The notes: a model not told the origin generated them from the sequence alone. A stretch of 64,000 nt of DNA from Olsenella sp. An285 (GCF_002159625.1 NZ_NFIZ01000012.1:20061-84060), one strand, 5' to 3'; counted from the stretch's first letter, positions 29,662 to 40,979 are shown. Numbers and translations: made by a program.

Positions 29662-29737
29662 TGGTGCCCCCGGGCCGATTCGAACGGCCGACACCCGCTT
29701 TAGGAGAGCGGTGCTCTATCCCCTGAGCTACGAAGGC
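29662..29737 (-). tRNA. tRNA-Arg(CCT)
   Basis: A 76-base minus-strand tRNA with acceptor GCCTTCG/CGGGGGC (two G-U pairs), anticodon CCT in loop CTCCTAA closed by CCGCT/AGCGG, T-loop GTTCGAATC and encoded CCA. Confidence 0.93.
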
Positions 29738-29779
29738 GTGAAACCACATTCTAGCACCACAGGGGTGCCCGGCAAAACC

Positions 29780-30427
29780 CTACTTCTTCTCGTTCTTCTC
29801 GGTACCCTTGCCCTTCTTGGCGAGCTCGCCGGCACGGGCGTCCTCGAGGAGCTGCGCGAGCTTCTTGTCGGACAGGCCGCGCACGCGAGCCTCGGCCTCC
29901 TTGCGGAAGGGGCGACGCTTGGCAAGGTCGTAGATGAACGAGGCAATGATGAAGGCATAGGCCAGGACGAGCGAGGCCACGGAGACGAGGCCCTGCCAGG
30001 TGGAGACGTCCATCGTCTGGCCGAACATGCCAGCGCACACGAGCGAGATCACGGCAAGGAGCATGCCCACGCCAAGGAGGCCCCAGAAGAACTTCTCGGT
30101 CTTGCGGTAGCCGGGGATGCTGCGCATCATGATGTCGTAGGCGCGGTTGCGAAGGTCCTGCTCCTCGCGCTCGCGACGCTTGCGCTCCTTCTTCTCCTCC
30201 TTGGTCTCGACCGTGTTGCCGAAGGCGTCCTTCTGCTTGGTCTTACCAGCGGTCCTCACGGAGGAGCCCGCCTCGCGGGCAGGCTTGGCCTTGGCGGTGG
30301 AGCTCCTCACGAAGCCCTTCTTCTCCTCCTCGCCGGCCCCGATGGCCTCGGCCTCCTTCTTGGGGCGGCCGACGACGTTGCCCTCGGCCTCGCGTCGGGC
30401 CCCCTCGATGGTGTCTCGCAGTGACAT
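29780..30427 (-). CDS. Unknown protein with two membrane helices and charged ends
   Basis: The 215-residue protein has a long basic and acidic N-terminal half rich in Lys, Glu and Arg (about 1-110). Two hydrophobic helices follow at about 114-136 and 146-166 (FWGLLGVGMLLAVISLVCAG and LVSVASLVLAYAFIIASFIY). The lysine-rich tail ends GKGTEKNEKK. I recognise no family. It starts nine bases after the purC stop codon on the same strand, so it is probably co-transcribed with purC. Confidence 0.7.
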   Translation of the reverse strand: MSLRDTIEGARREAEGNVVGRPKKEAEAIGAGEEEKKGFVRSSTAKAKPAREAGSSVRTAGKTKQKDAFGNTVETKEEKKERKRREREEQDLRNRAYDIMMRSIPGYRKTEKFFWGLLGVGMLLAVISLVCAGMFGQTMDVSTWQGLVSVASLVLAYAFIIASFIYDLAKRRPFRKEAEARVRGLSDKKLAQLLEDARAGELAKKGKGTEKNEKK

Positions 30428-30436
30428 CTCTCTCCC

Positions 30437-31318
30437 TTACGCGCGCACGGGCTTGAACTCGGTGCCGGTGATGATCTGGAACGCCTCCTGGTAGCGCTTG
30501 GAGGTTCCCTCGATGACCTCGGCGGGGATGCGGGGCGGCTCGCCCGTCATGTCCCAGTTGGCGCGCAGCCAGTCGCGCACGTACTGCTTGTCGTAGCTCG
30601 GCTGAACCTTGCCCTCCTCGTAGGAGTCGGCCGGCCAGAAGCGGCTGGAGTCGGGCGTGAGGCACTCGTCGATGAGCGTGAGCTTGCCGTCGATGAAGCC
30701 GAACTCGAACTTGGTGTCCGCGATGATGATGCCGCGGGTGGCGGCGTAGTCGGCCGCGGCCTTGTAGATGGCGAGGGAGGCGTCGCGAAGCTGCTCGGCA
30801 ACGTCCGTGCCCACGATCTCGCAGCAGCGCTCGAAGGAGATGTTCTCGTCGTGGTCGCCGATCTCGGCCTTGGTGGACGGGGTGAAGAGGGGCTCGGGAA
30901 GCTTGGATGCCTCGGTGAGGCCGTCCGGGAGCTTGATGCCGCAGACGGTGCCGTCCTGGTCGTAGGTCTTCTTGCCGGAGCCGGTGAGATAGCCGCGGAC
31001 GATGCACTCGATGGGCACGGTCTGGGCCTTCTTCACGAGCATGGAGCGGCCGGCGAGGTAGTCGGCGTAGGGCTTGAACTCCTCGGGGAGGTCCGCCACG
31101 TCGCAGCTGATCATGTGGTTGGGAACGAGGTCGGCAAAGCGCTCGAACCAGAACGCAGAGATGCGCGTGAGGATCTCGCCCTTGTGGGGAATCTCGTCGG
31201 GAAGAATGAAGTCATAGGCGCTGATGCGGTCGGACGCCACCATGAGGAGGCTGTCACCGCAGTCGTAGATGTCGCGAACCTTGCCCTGCGAGTCCGGACG
31301 GAGCTCCATCTCAGCCAT
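30437..31318 (-). CDS. purC: Phosphoribosylaminoimidazole-succinocarboxamide synthase (SAICAR synthetase)
   Basis: The 293-residue enzyme condenses CAIR with aspartate in purine synthesis. Family motifs include GKVRDIYDCGDSLLMVASDRISAYDFIL, PIECIVRGYLTGSG, FEFGFIDGKLTLIDECLTPDSSRFWP and DKQYVRDWL. Start ATG 31318 is preceded by AAAGGTGG and matches the conserved N-terminus; an in-frame extension of 21 codons upstream is not conserved. A TATACT -10 lies within the upstream inverted repeat at 31344-31393. Confidence 0.96.
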   Translation of the reverse strand: MAEMELRPDSQGKVRDIYDCGDSLLMVASDRISAYDFILPDEIPHKGEILTRISAFWFERFADLVPNHMISCDVADLPEEFKPYADYLAGRSMLVKKAQTVPIECIVRGYLTGSGKKTYDQDGTVCGIKLPDGLTEASKLPEPLFTPSTKAEIGDHDENISFERCCEIVGTDVAEQLRDASLAIYKAAADYAATRGIIIADTKFEFGFIDGKLTLIDECLTPDSSRFWPADSYEEGKVQPSYDKQYVRDWLRANWDMTGEPPRIPAEVIEGTSKRYQEAFQIITGTEFKPVRA

Positions 31319-31343
31319 AACCGGTCCACCTTTCGTCGTTGTA

Positions 31344-31393
31344 CTTACAACCCACCAGTATACGACAGCCCGCCGCCCCAAAATGGTTGTAAG
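31344..31393. promoter_or_regulatory. purC promoter region with inverted repeat
   Basis: CTTACAACC (31344-31352) and GGTTGTAAG (31385-31393) form a 9-bp inverted repeat around a minus-strand TATACT -10 element. It could bind a purine repressor. The sequence is unlike the B. subtilis PurBox, and no similar site is visible before purH or purB. Confidence 0.4.
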
Positions 31394-31456
31394 CAGAACC
31401 CGGCCGCGCCGTCACGCTGCGCGCGGACCCGAAGGCGACACGAGCCCCGGCGGCAC

Positions 31457-31514
31457 GTTCTTCTCGCCGCGAGTTCTTTGCGCAGCAAAGCTGTTTGAGC
31501 ACGGCGAGAAGAAC
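31457..31514. repeat. Inverted pair of the GGTTCTTCTCG motif
   Basis: GTTCTTCTCGCCG (31457-31469) and CGGCGAGAAGAAC (31502-31514) are perfect 13-base inverted copies, enclosing a smaller CTTTGCGCAGCAAAG hairpin. The pair lies just past the stop of the sensor kinase. Single copies of the motif occur in other intergenic regions. Confidence 0.65.
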
Positions 31515-31536
31515 CGTCGGCTCGCGGCCAGAGCGC

Positions 31537-33051
31537 CTACTTGTCCTGCGACTTGCGTGCCTGCCGCTGGGGAATGCGCAGCGTGAAGGTGGTGCCGCGG
31601 CCAAGCTCGGACTCCACGAGGATGGTGCCGTTGTGGCGGTCGATGATCTCTTTGGTGATGGCCAGGCCCACGCCCAGGCCCCCGGAGACGCGCTCGCGGC
31701 TCACGTCGGAGCGCCAGAAGCGCGAGAAGGTCTGCGGGATGTCCTCCTTGGCGATGCCGATGCCGGTGTCCTGGACCGAGACGAGCACGTCCGAGCGGTC
31801 CTGCCGCAGGGAGACCTTCACCCAGCCGTCCTCGTTGGTGTAGCGCATCGCGTTGCTCATGAGGTTGACCACGGCCTCGCGGATGAGGTCGGGATCGACG
31901 TCGGCATAGAGCTCACCATGGGGGGTCTCGTCCACGAAGCGCAGGTGCAGGCCCTTCTCGTGGAAGAGCTGGTGCTGGGAGGAGACGAGCGTCTTCACGA
32001 GGTAGACCATGTCCGTGTGCTCGCACTTGAGCTCGGTGGTACCGTTCTCCAGGCGGGAGAGCTTGAGCATGGCGTCGATGAGGCGGGAGAGGCGGCGCAC
32101 CTCGACGGCCACGACCTCGAGGTGCTCGTCATCTGCGGGCAGGACGCCGTCCTGCATGGCCTCGACCGTGGCCTGCATGGCCATGAGCGGGGTACGCAGC
32201 TCGTGCGCCACGTCACCCGTGAGGCGGTGCTCGAGCTTGATGTCGCGCTCGATCGTGGTGGCCATGTCGTCGAAGGTCTCGCCGAGCTGGCCGATCTCGT
32301 CCTCGCCCGTCACGCCCGTGCGGGCGGTGAGGTCACCGTTTCTGATCTGCTTGGCCGTGGAGGTGATGCGCTGGATCGGCTCTGCCATCCAGCGGGAGAC
32401 GAAGTAGCCTATCACGCAGGCGAGGATCGCCGCGATTGCCGCCGCGGTGACGATGGCGCCGTACGAGTTGGAGCGAAACGACGCGTCCGTCTTGGTGAGC
32501 AGCGCCTCGGAGCCAAAGGCCCACATGCGCACGCTGCCCACGACGCTTCCGTCGCGGGCGAGGATGGGCGAGGCGACGAGGTCCTCCGCCGCGGTGGGCG
32601 GGGACGACGAGGTGGGGCCGCCGACGGTTCCGTCGGACCTCCCCGGGCGCGCCCAGGTGTCGTCATAGAGGACCTTGCCGTCGGCGTCCAGAACCTGGAC
32701 CACAATGTCCGAGGAGATAGAGGACGTGGCAGCAGCGGCGGAGTCAGCGGCCTCGTCGAGGTCCCCCGTCACCGCATAGGCGTCCGAGATGTTGGCAGCG
32801 GTCGAGTCCGCGATGGACTGCATGTTTTGCCGCGTGTAGGCCATGAACTGGCCCTCCCACACCACGGCGAGAACGACGGCGAGCACCGCCGCCGTCATGA
32901 TGGCGGTGAGCGCGCAGACGAGCGTGAGGCTCGTGGAGAACGGGCGGCCCCCCTTGGGGACGGGCCGGATGGTGTTCCACGAGCCGCGAGAGGACGACCC
33001 TTCCGAGCCGCCCTCCTCGGCGCTCTTTCCTATGACGAAGCGCGCCGACAC
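31537..33051 (-). CDS. Membrane sensor histidine kinase
   Basis: The 504-residue protein has a membrane helix at about 42-66, an extracellular sensor region, a second helix near 197-217 and a HAMP domain. The dimerisation helix carries the phospho-accepting His283 in DVAHELRTPL. A HATPase domain follows with NLMSNAMRYT, DTGIGIAKED and SGGLGVGLAI. The signal is unknown. The GTG start lies nine bases past the response-regulator stop, so the two form an operon. Confidence 0.93.
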   Translation of the reverse strand: MSARFVIGKSAEEGGSEGSSSRGSWNTIRPVPKGGRPFSTSLTLVCALTAIMTAAVLAVVLAVVWEGQFMAYTRQNMQSIADSTAANISDAYAVTGDLDEAADSAAAATSSISSDIVVQVLDADGKVLYDDTWARPGRSDGTVGGPTSSSPPTAAEDLVASPILARDGSVVGSVRMWAFGSEALLTKTDASFRSNSYGAIVTAAAIAAILACVIGYFVSRWMAEPIQRITSTAKQIRNGDLTARTGVTGEDEIGQLGETFDDMATTIERDIKLEHRLTGDVAHELRTPLMAMQATVEAMQDGVLPADDEHLEVVAVEVRRLSRLIDAMLKLSRLENGTTELKCEHTDMVYLVKTLVSSQHQLFHEKGLHLRFVDETPHGELYADVDPDLIREAVVNLMSNAMRYTNEDGWVKVSLRQDRSDVLVSVQDTGIGIAKEDIPQTFSRFWRSDVSRERVSGGLGVGLAITKEIIDRHNGTILVESELGRGTTFTLRIPQRQARKSQDK

Positions 33052-33060
33052 GCGAGGCGC

Positions 33061-33783
33061 CTAGCGGGAGCCGCCGTCGGCCGCCTTCTCCGAGGCCTCG
33101 AAGCGGTAGCCGACCCCGTGCACGGTGTAGAGCCAGCGCGGGTTGCGCGGGTCGTCGCCCAGCTTGGCGCGCAAGTTCTTGACGTGGGAGTCAATCGTGC
33201 GCTCGTAGCCCTCGAAGTCGTAGCCGAGGACCTTCTCAACGAGCTCCATGCGCGTGTAGACGCGGCCGGGATAGCGGGCGAGCGTGGTGAGGAGCTTGAA
33301 CTCGGAGGCCGTGAGGTCAACCTCCCTGCCCTCAACGAGCACCTTGTGGCCGGAGATGTCGATGACCAGGTCGCCGAAGTCGAGGACCTCGAGCTGGGGC
33401 TCGGCCTCGGTGTGGGCGCGGCGCAGGAGGGCGCGCACGCGGGCGACGAGCTCTCGCGGCGAGAAGGGCTTGATGAGGTAGTCGTCGGCACCGAGCTCGA
33501 GGCCGATGATCCTGTCCTCGACCTCGCCCTTTGCCGTGAGCATGATGATGGGCACGTTGGAGGTCTCGCGAATCGCGCGGCACACACGCTCGCCCGAGAG
33601 CTTGGGGAGCATCAGGTCAAGGATGACGAGGTCGAACGTGTGCTTCTCGAACTCCTCGACCGCGCTCTGGCCGTCGCCGACCCCTCGCACAATGTAGCTC
33701 TCGCGCTCGAGGTATGCCGCAACGGCGTCGCGGATGGCCTTCTCGTCCTCAACCAGCAGGATCTTCTTCTCGTCCGAAGCCAT
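33061..33783 (-). CDS. OmpR-family response regulator
   Basis: The 240-residue protein has a receiver domain with KILLVEDEKAI, phosphorylatable Asp56 in LVILDLMLPK and Lys in LIKPFSPREL. A winged-helix DNA-binding domain (about 130-230) follows with LTASEFKLLTTLARYPGRVYTR and YTVHGVGYRF. It is the partner of the histidine kinase directly downstream. AAGGAGGCCGCCC precedes the start codon. Confidence 0.95.
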   Translation of the reverse strand: MASDEKKILLVEDEKAIRDAVAAYLERESYIVRGVGDGQSAVEEFEKHTFDLVILDLMLPKLSGERVCRAIRETSNVPIIMLTAKGEVEDRIIGLELGADDYLIKPFSPRELVARVRALLRRAHTEAEPQLEVLDFGDLVIDISGHKVLVEGREVDLTASEFKLLTTLARYPGRVYTRMELVEKVLGYDFEGYERTIDSHVKNLRAKLGDDPRNPRWLYTVHGVGYRFEASEKAADGGSR

Positions 33784-33874
33784 GGGCGGCCTCCTTGTGT
33801 GTTTTCAGCTTCACCGAAAAAACAGGTTCGTGGGTATACCTAGTGTACCCCACCGAGCCGCGCTCAATTCAACT

Positions 33875-35089
33875 TTACAGGCGGAAGGTGCGCACGACGA
33901 CGGAGGCGGGGTAGCCCGTGTCCGGATCCTTCACGGTGGAGAAGGTGACAAAGAGGCTGCACTCGCCCTCACGGGCCGGGAATTCCCCATAGTCGACCGA
34001 TCGGTCGACGGAGGAGATGGTCGCATAGGTCTTGTTGGCCAGGTCCATGACGTAGTAGAACGAGTTGCACTTGACCACGAACTTGTCGCCCTTGCCGCAC
34101 CCGCACTCCGACGGCTCCTGGCCGAGCCTCACGAACCCCATCGAGGGAGTGCCCATGTAGGTGCCCATCTGTCCGAGCAGGCCGCCCGAGTTGTAACTCG
34201 CCTCCACGGACACGAGAAAGCGGTCGCCCACGCGCGTGGCCCTGAAGGGGCGGACGCCAGCAGGCATGACGAGCTGGTCCTCCCTTGTGGCGAGGTCATC
34301 GGACAGTGAATACGCGGAGACGCCGTAGAAGGTGCCCGCCTCGTCCCTGGTGACGCGAGGAACGAGGATGGCGGAGCCGCCGGAGACGCTCGGACGCGTG
34401 GCAAAGCGGCCCGGGGACTCTATGACGGCCTTCGCGTCGGAGTCTCCCGCGCGCCAGAGATAGCAGAATGAGCTCTCTGTGGTCTTGGACCCGCTCAGGG
34501 ATGGCTGCACCTGCCAGATGACGCGCGTTCCGGCAACGGCAAAGGGCGCCGGATCGTAGTCCGAGGTTCCCTCCCAGAGCGTCTTGGTGTCACCGGAGAG
34601 CTGTCCGTCAGAGAACTCGGACGCGTAGAGCGCCCAGGCGCGCGAGACGAGATCGAGCTCCACCCACGCGTACACGTCGTCCGAGCAGCGGGCGTCATAG
34701 ATGACCGTCGTCGACGCCGGGCCGAGGGGAGCGGAGACCACCTCTACGAGCTGGCCCGATGAGAGCGAGAGCGCTGCGGCCCTCACCATGGGAGACGCCG
34801 AGGAGCCCGCAGACGTCACGGGTATCCAGGTGCCCTCGGCCGGGTGCAGGACGCTCCCCAGAGGAAGCGTCCAGGAGCTCTCCTCCGCGGGAGCCAGATC
34901 CGAGGAGACCTCGAAGGAGTCGAGCACGCTCTCAGCCGAGTCCTCGTCGACGACGGTGGGGTCCGCGTCGACCTCTCCCTGCCCGTGTGTGCAGCCCGGG
35001 AGGATGCTCACCGCAGCCGCCACAGCGCCGCCCGCAGCAGCTGCCTTGAAGAGGGAGCGCCTTGATATCTTGAGCTTGGGGACGCGCAC
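33875..35089 (-). CDS. Twin-arginine-signal lipoprotein of unknown function
   Basis: The 404-residue protein has a Tat-type signal (KISRRSLFKAAAAGGAVAAA) ending in lipobox ILPGC (Cys33). It is therefore probably exported folded and lipid-anchored. The mature part alternates beta-strand-like segments ending in repeated Trp/Tyr motifs (SWTLPLGSVLHPAEGTW, VWEGTSDYDPAPFAV-like), suggestive of a beta-propeller, but I recognise no family. GTG 35089 is chosen because GGAG lies six bases upstream and it gives a compact signal. It starts 16 bases after the TSCPD gene stop. It is upstream of, and on the same strand as, the two-component system. Confidence 0.72.
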   Translation of the reverse strand: MRVPKLKISRRSLFKAAAAGGAVAAAVSILPGCTHGQGEVDADPTVVDEDSAESVLDSFEVSSDLAPAEESSWTLPLGSVLHPAEGTWIPVTSAGSSASPMVRAAALSLSSGQLVEVVSAPLGPASTTVIYDARCSDDVYAWVELDLVSRAWALYASEFSDGQLSGDTKTLWEGTSDYDPAPFAVAGTRVIWQVQPSLSGSKTTESSFCYLWRAGDSDAKAVIESPGRFATRPSVSGGSAILVPRVTRDEAGTFYGVSAYSLSDDLATREDQLVMPAGVRPFRATRVGDRFLVSVEASYNSGGLLGQMGTYMGTPSMGFVRLGQEPSECGCGKGDKFVVKCNSFYYVMDLANKTYATISSVDRSVDYGEFPAREGECSLFVTFSTVKDPDTGYPASVVVRTFRL

Positions 35090-35105
35090 GCGCAGCTCCG
35101 CGGGC

Positions 35106-35366
35106 CTAGTGCGCCGCGGCCGCGGCCTCGACGAGCGCGCGGGAGAGCTGGTCCGCGCAGGAGGTGGGACGAGGCCCGCAGGTGTTGCCGGCAAGGATGC
35201 CCACGATCTCGTCAACGGAATGGCCGGCGACGAGCTTGCTCACGGCCTTGAGGTTGCCGTTGCAGCCGCCCTCGAAGGACACCTGCTCGATGGTCTTGCC
35301 GTCGTCGGAAAGGTCAATGTGAATGGCGCGCGAGCAGACGCCGCGCGGCGTGTAGTCGAAGTGCAT
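35106..35366 (-). CDS. Small TSCPD-domain protein (TIGR03905-like)
   Basis: The 86-residue protein shows FDYTPRGVCSRAIHIDL, FEGGCNGNLKAVSKLVAGHSVDEIVG and CGPRPTSCADQLSRAL, the pattern of the TSCPD domain found alone and at the C-terminus of some ribonucleotide reductases. The conserved cysteines suggest metal binding. The role of stand-alone members is not established. It lies between purB and the Tat lipoprotein gene, same strand. Confidence 0.83.
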   Translation of the reverse strand: MHFDYTPRGVCSRAIHIDLSDDGKTIEQVSFEGGCNGNLKAVSKLVAGHSVDEIVGILAGNTCGPRPTSCADQLSRALVEAAAAAH

Positions 35367-35386
35367 GTTCTTCTCCTCTGCTAGTC

Positions 35387-35411
35387 GATGAAAAGCGACC
35401 GCCGCTTTTCA

Positions 35412-35413
<2 letters not shown>
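35387..35413. repeat. Inverted repeat across the purB stop codon
   Basis: GATGAAAAGCG (35387-35397) and CGCTTTTCATC (35403-35413) form perfect 11-base arms with a 5-base loop. The right arm overlaps the purB TGA, so the hairpin forms at the very end of the coding sequence. It may act as a weak terminator or as an mRNA 3' protector. Confidence 0.7.
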
Positions 35414-36758
<1,345 letters not shown>

Positions 36759-36806
36759 TGAGGCCTCCTCGGCGTCCGTCGCGCGTTCGCTTGTTCCGGT
36801 CTGATT

Positions 36807-38198
36807 CTAGCGCAGGGCGCCCTCGTCCTTCTCGATAGTGGCACGCGCCTCGTCAAGCTGCACCACAACGGCATCATGTCCGGTGCCGCCGTAGGTCACC
36901 CGGGCGTTGGCGATGCCCGCCGGATCGAGGTCGCGCGCGATGTCCTCCCCAAAGAGCGGGCTCGCGGCGGCAAACTCCTCGGCGGTGAGGTCCTCGAGGC
37001 TCTTGCCGTGCTTCTCGCAGTAGAGCACGAGCTCGCCCACCACGCGGTGCGCCTCGCGGAAGGGCATGCCCTTCTTGGCCAGGTAGTCCGCCACGTCGGT
37101 GGCGGCGGAGAAGCCCGTGCCCGCCTGCGCGAGCATGGTGTCGGCGTTGACCGTCATGGTCTCGATCATGCCCGCCGCGATCTCCATGCAGTCGGAGAGC
37201 GTGCGGGCGGCGTCGAGCGGGCCCTCCTTGCACTCCTGGAGGTCCTTGTTGTAGGCAAGCGGGAGAGACTTCATGGTGGTGAGAAGCGCCATGAGGTCAC
37301 CGTAGACGCGGCCCGTCTTGCCGCGCGTGAGCTCGGCGAAGTCAGGGTTCTTCTTCTGGGGCATGATGGACGAGCCCGTGGAGTAGCTGTCCGAGAGCGT
37401 GATGAAGCCGAACTCCGTGGAGCTCCAGAGGACGATCTCCTCGCAGAGGCGCGAGAGGTGCATCATGCTCACGGCGCAGGCGTACTCGAGGTCGAGCAGG
37501 TAGTCACGGTCGGAGACGGCGTCGAGCGAGTTGGGGATCGCGCGGGCGAAGCCCAGGAGCTCCGTGGTGCGCTGGCGGTCGAGGGGGTATGTGGTGCCGG
37601 CGAGGGCGGCGGCGCCCAGCGGGTTGGCGTCAGCGGCGGCGTGGGCGGCGGCGAGGCGCGTGAAGTCGCGAGCGAACATCCAGAAGTACGCGAGCAGGTG
37701 GTGGGAGAGCAGCACCGGCTGGGCATGCTGGAGGTGCGTGTAGCCGGGCATCACGACGTCGAGGTTCTGGGCGGCGGCGTCGAGGAGCACGCGGCGCAGG
37801 GCCACGTTGCCGGCCATGAGCTGCTCGCAGAGGTCCTTGGCGAGCAGGCGGATGTCGGTCGCCACTTGGTCGTTGCGCGAGCGGCCGGTGTGAAGGCGGC
37901 CGCCAGGCGTGCCGATGTTGCGCGTGAGCGCGCCCTCCACGGCCATGTGGACGTCCTCGTCGTTGACGTCCCAGACGAAGGTTCCGGCCTTGATCTGCGC
38001 CGCGATCTCCGCCAGGCCCTCGTCGATGGCGGCCTGGTCCTCGGCCGAGATGATGCCCTGCTCGGCGAGCATGCGCGCGTGAGCGCGGCTGCCGGCGATG
38101 TCCTGCTCCGCCATGTTCTTGTCAACCTCGAGGCTCGCGCCGAACTCCTGCGTGAACTGGTCCACGCCCTTCTCAAACCTGCCGCCCCACAGCGCCAT
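36807..38198 (-). CDS. argH: Argininosuccinate lyase
   Basis: The 463-residue enzyme releases fumarate from argininosuccinate to give arginine. It starts MALWGGRFEKGVDQFTQEF and carries TGRSRNDQVATDIRL, GYTHLQHAQPVLLSHH and the superfamily signature GSSIMPQKKNPDFAEL. Its pathway partner argG lies 1.5 kb upstream on the same strand, separated by an unrelated plus-strand gene. That suggests a later insertion between argG and argH. Confidence 0.97.
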   Translation of the reverse strand: MALWGGRFEKGVDQFTQEFGASLEVDKNMAEQDIAGSRAHARMLAEQGIISAEDQAAIDEGLAEIAAQIKAGTFVWDVNDEDVHMAVEGALTRNIGTPGGRLHTGRSRNDQVATDIRLLAKDLCEQLMAGNVALRRVLLDAAAQNLDVVMPGYTHLQHAQPVLLSHHLLAYFWMFARDFTRLAAAHAAADANPLGAAALAGTTYPLDRQRTTELLGFARAIPNSLDAVSDRDYLLDLEYACAVSMMHLSRLCEEIVLWSSTEFGFITLSDSYSTGSSIMPQKKNPDFAELTRGKTGRVYGDLMALLTTMKSLPLAYNKDLQECKEGPLDAARTLSDCMEIAAGMIETMTVNADTMLAQAGTGFSAATDVADYLAKKGMPFREAHRVVGELVLYCEKHGKSLEDLTAEEFAAASPLFGEDIARDLDPAGIANARVTYGGTGHDAVVVQLDEARATIEKDEGALR

Positions 38199-38370
38199 TT
38201 TGGCTCCCTTCCTCGCGTTTTGTCCCGTAAAGCTTATCAGAGGCGGTTTGTGTCCGTAAGGAGTTCGCGGACTTCGCTGAACAACAGAATTTCTTAGTTT
38301 TATAGATTCATTACATCCATTTTATACTAGAATATTTTTACATTAATTGATTCTATCTAAGGAAGTAGCA

Positions 38371-39471
38371 TTGCATCTATGCGTTAACAGGCTATCTGCA
38401 TTGGCTCTTTTGAGGTGGATGCGCTCAACCGGCGAGCCTCTCGAATATGAGCCCTGTGGCATCCCCTTGCCCGACCCTTGGCCGCAGCGGCGCTGGAGCA
38501 CGAGAATAGTTCCCTACCAGCAGCTCGGACGCTCCGAGCGGCCGAGCGCGCAGAGGCCCATCGACGTCGCGGTTCCGGACGCCGGCTCTCGCTCGCGAGC
38601 GCGCTTCTTCCGCATGACCGTCTATGGAGACGGGCTGCCAGCGGGGTCGTTCGCACGCGTCTCGAGTGAGTTTACGATTCCTTGTCCTGAACTGCTGTTT
38701 CTTGAGCTTGCAGCCGTCATGGACCCTGCGGCGCTCGAGCTTGTGGGCTACGAGCTTTGCGGGACCTTCTCGCGCGATCCCGCAAACCCGCGCACGGGAG
38801 GCGTTGTCCATGGGCTAAGTTCCCTTACCAGCGTGCAGAAAATCAAGGACTACCTGGCAAAGTGCTCTGGTATACGCGGGCTGACCGCCGCGCGCCGGGC
38901 AATCGAGCGCGTTCGCGACGACGCGTGGTCCGCTATGGAGGCGATCGTGGCGCTGCTGCTTGTCCGACCTCAGGAAGAGGGCGGATACGGCATCGGTGAA
39001 CTCATCCTTAATGAAAGAGAGAATGCGCCACACGAGCTCAAGCAGCAAGGCGTGACGGAGTCGCGCGTGCCTGATATAGGACTGATCAATCTTCCCACGG
39101 GCTTTAACTACGACGGCTATGGACACCTCGATCTCAGCTCAATCCCGGTGGAGAGCCAAAACGCTGGAGAAATCAAGGCGAGGCTTGCAGAAGTGCGGGA
39201 AAAGTACGTCGATGACCTGCGGCGCAACCGAGAGCTGCTCGCAAGCGGACGCATAGTCATGCCCATCGTGGCGGAGGACCTCATGGAGCGCGGCGGGCTC
39301 GACACGGTTGTCCTCGAGGCGGTCCTCGCGGCAGAGCGGCTCACCGGTCGCCGTAGCGAGGAGGGCGCTCGCGTACGCCACGCGCTCGACAAGCGGCTCT
39401 CGGCTAAAAGGCAGCAGCTCATCTGGTCGCTTTACCCTTGGACGGGCGGGCAGTCGCTCGGGGACTACTGA
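38371..39471 (+). CDS. Unknown accessory protein inserted between argG and argH
   Basis: The 366-residue soluble protein is not confidently recognised. The segment DDAWSAMEAIVALLLVRP, then GGYGIGELILN, VPDIGLINL and GFNYDGYGHLDL resembles the layout of DUF559/Vsr-like nuclease domains found in actinobacterial AbiEi-type proteins, where acidic residues precede E/NYDG-x-H. This is a weak, inferred link. A TTG start at 38371 is preferred because AAGGAAG precedes it at five bases; the open frame begins at 38347. Its upstream region is far more AT-rich than its surroundings, and a large inverted repeat follows the gene, both signs of acquisition. Confidence 0.6.
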   Translation: MHLCVNRLSALALLRWMRSTGEPLEYEPCGIPLPDPWPQRRWSTRIVPYQQLGRSERPSAQRPIDVAVPDAGSRSRARFFRMTVYGDGLPAGSFARVSSEFTIPCPELLFLELAAVMDPAALELVGYELCGTFSRDPANPRTGGVVHGLSSLTSVQKIKDYLAKCSGIRGLTAARRAIERVRDDAWSAMEAIVALLLVRPQEEGGYGIGELILNERENAPHELKQQGVTESRVPDIGLINLPTGFNYDGYGHLDLSSIPVESQNAGEIKARLAEVREKYVDDLRRNRELLASGRIVMPIVAEDLMERGGLDTVVLEAVLAAERLTGRRSEEGARVRHALDKRLSAKRQQLIWSLYPWTGGQSLGDY

Positions 39472-39485
39472 GGGGCCCCGGAAAT

Positions 39486-39570
39486 TAGTTCGCATTGGAA
39501 ACGAAGCTCGTGTAGATCAACTGGGGTTTTCCTGACCGTAGCGTCGTTTTCAGGTTTCCAATGCGAACTA
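39486..39570. repeat. Inverted repeat after the accessory gene
   Basis: TAGTTCGCATTGGAAAC (39486-39502) and GTTTCCAATGCGAACTA (39554-39570) are perfect 17-base arms. They enclose about 50 bases with further pairing (AAACGA/TCGTTT types). It could be a small non-coding element, a miniature mobile element or a structured RNA. Confidence 0.65.
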
Positions 39571-39611
39571 TTTTCTAGGCACCCCGTCAAAGCGCGCGCC
39601 AGGTACACAAA

Positions 39612-39645
39612 GAACGGCCTGTCGGGGATACCCGGCAGGCCGTTC
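39612..39645 (-). terminator. Terminator downstream of argG
   Basis: GAACGGCCTGTCGGG and CCCGGCAGGCCGTTC form a 15-base stem with one wobble pair and a GATA loop, about 50 bases past the argG stop. On the minus strand TTTGTG follows. Confidence 0.75.
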
Positions 39646-39662
39646 GAACGAAAATCGCATAT

Positions 39663-39689
39663 GTAAATTGGGGACTGTCCCCAATTTAC
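39663..39689. repeat. Palindrome directly after the argG stop codon
   Basis: GTAAATTGGGGA and TCCCCAATTTAC pair around CTG. The element is three bases past the argG stop codon and contains the same GGGACTGTCCC core as the element past purH. Confidence 0.7.
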
Positions 39690-39692
39690 AGG

Positions 39693-40922
<1,230 letters not shown>

Positions 40923-40979
40923 GATGCTTCCCTTCTATCGGGTTGGTTGCCACTTGGTTGTTTGCCGTTTCACAGAAAT

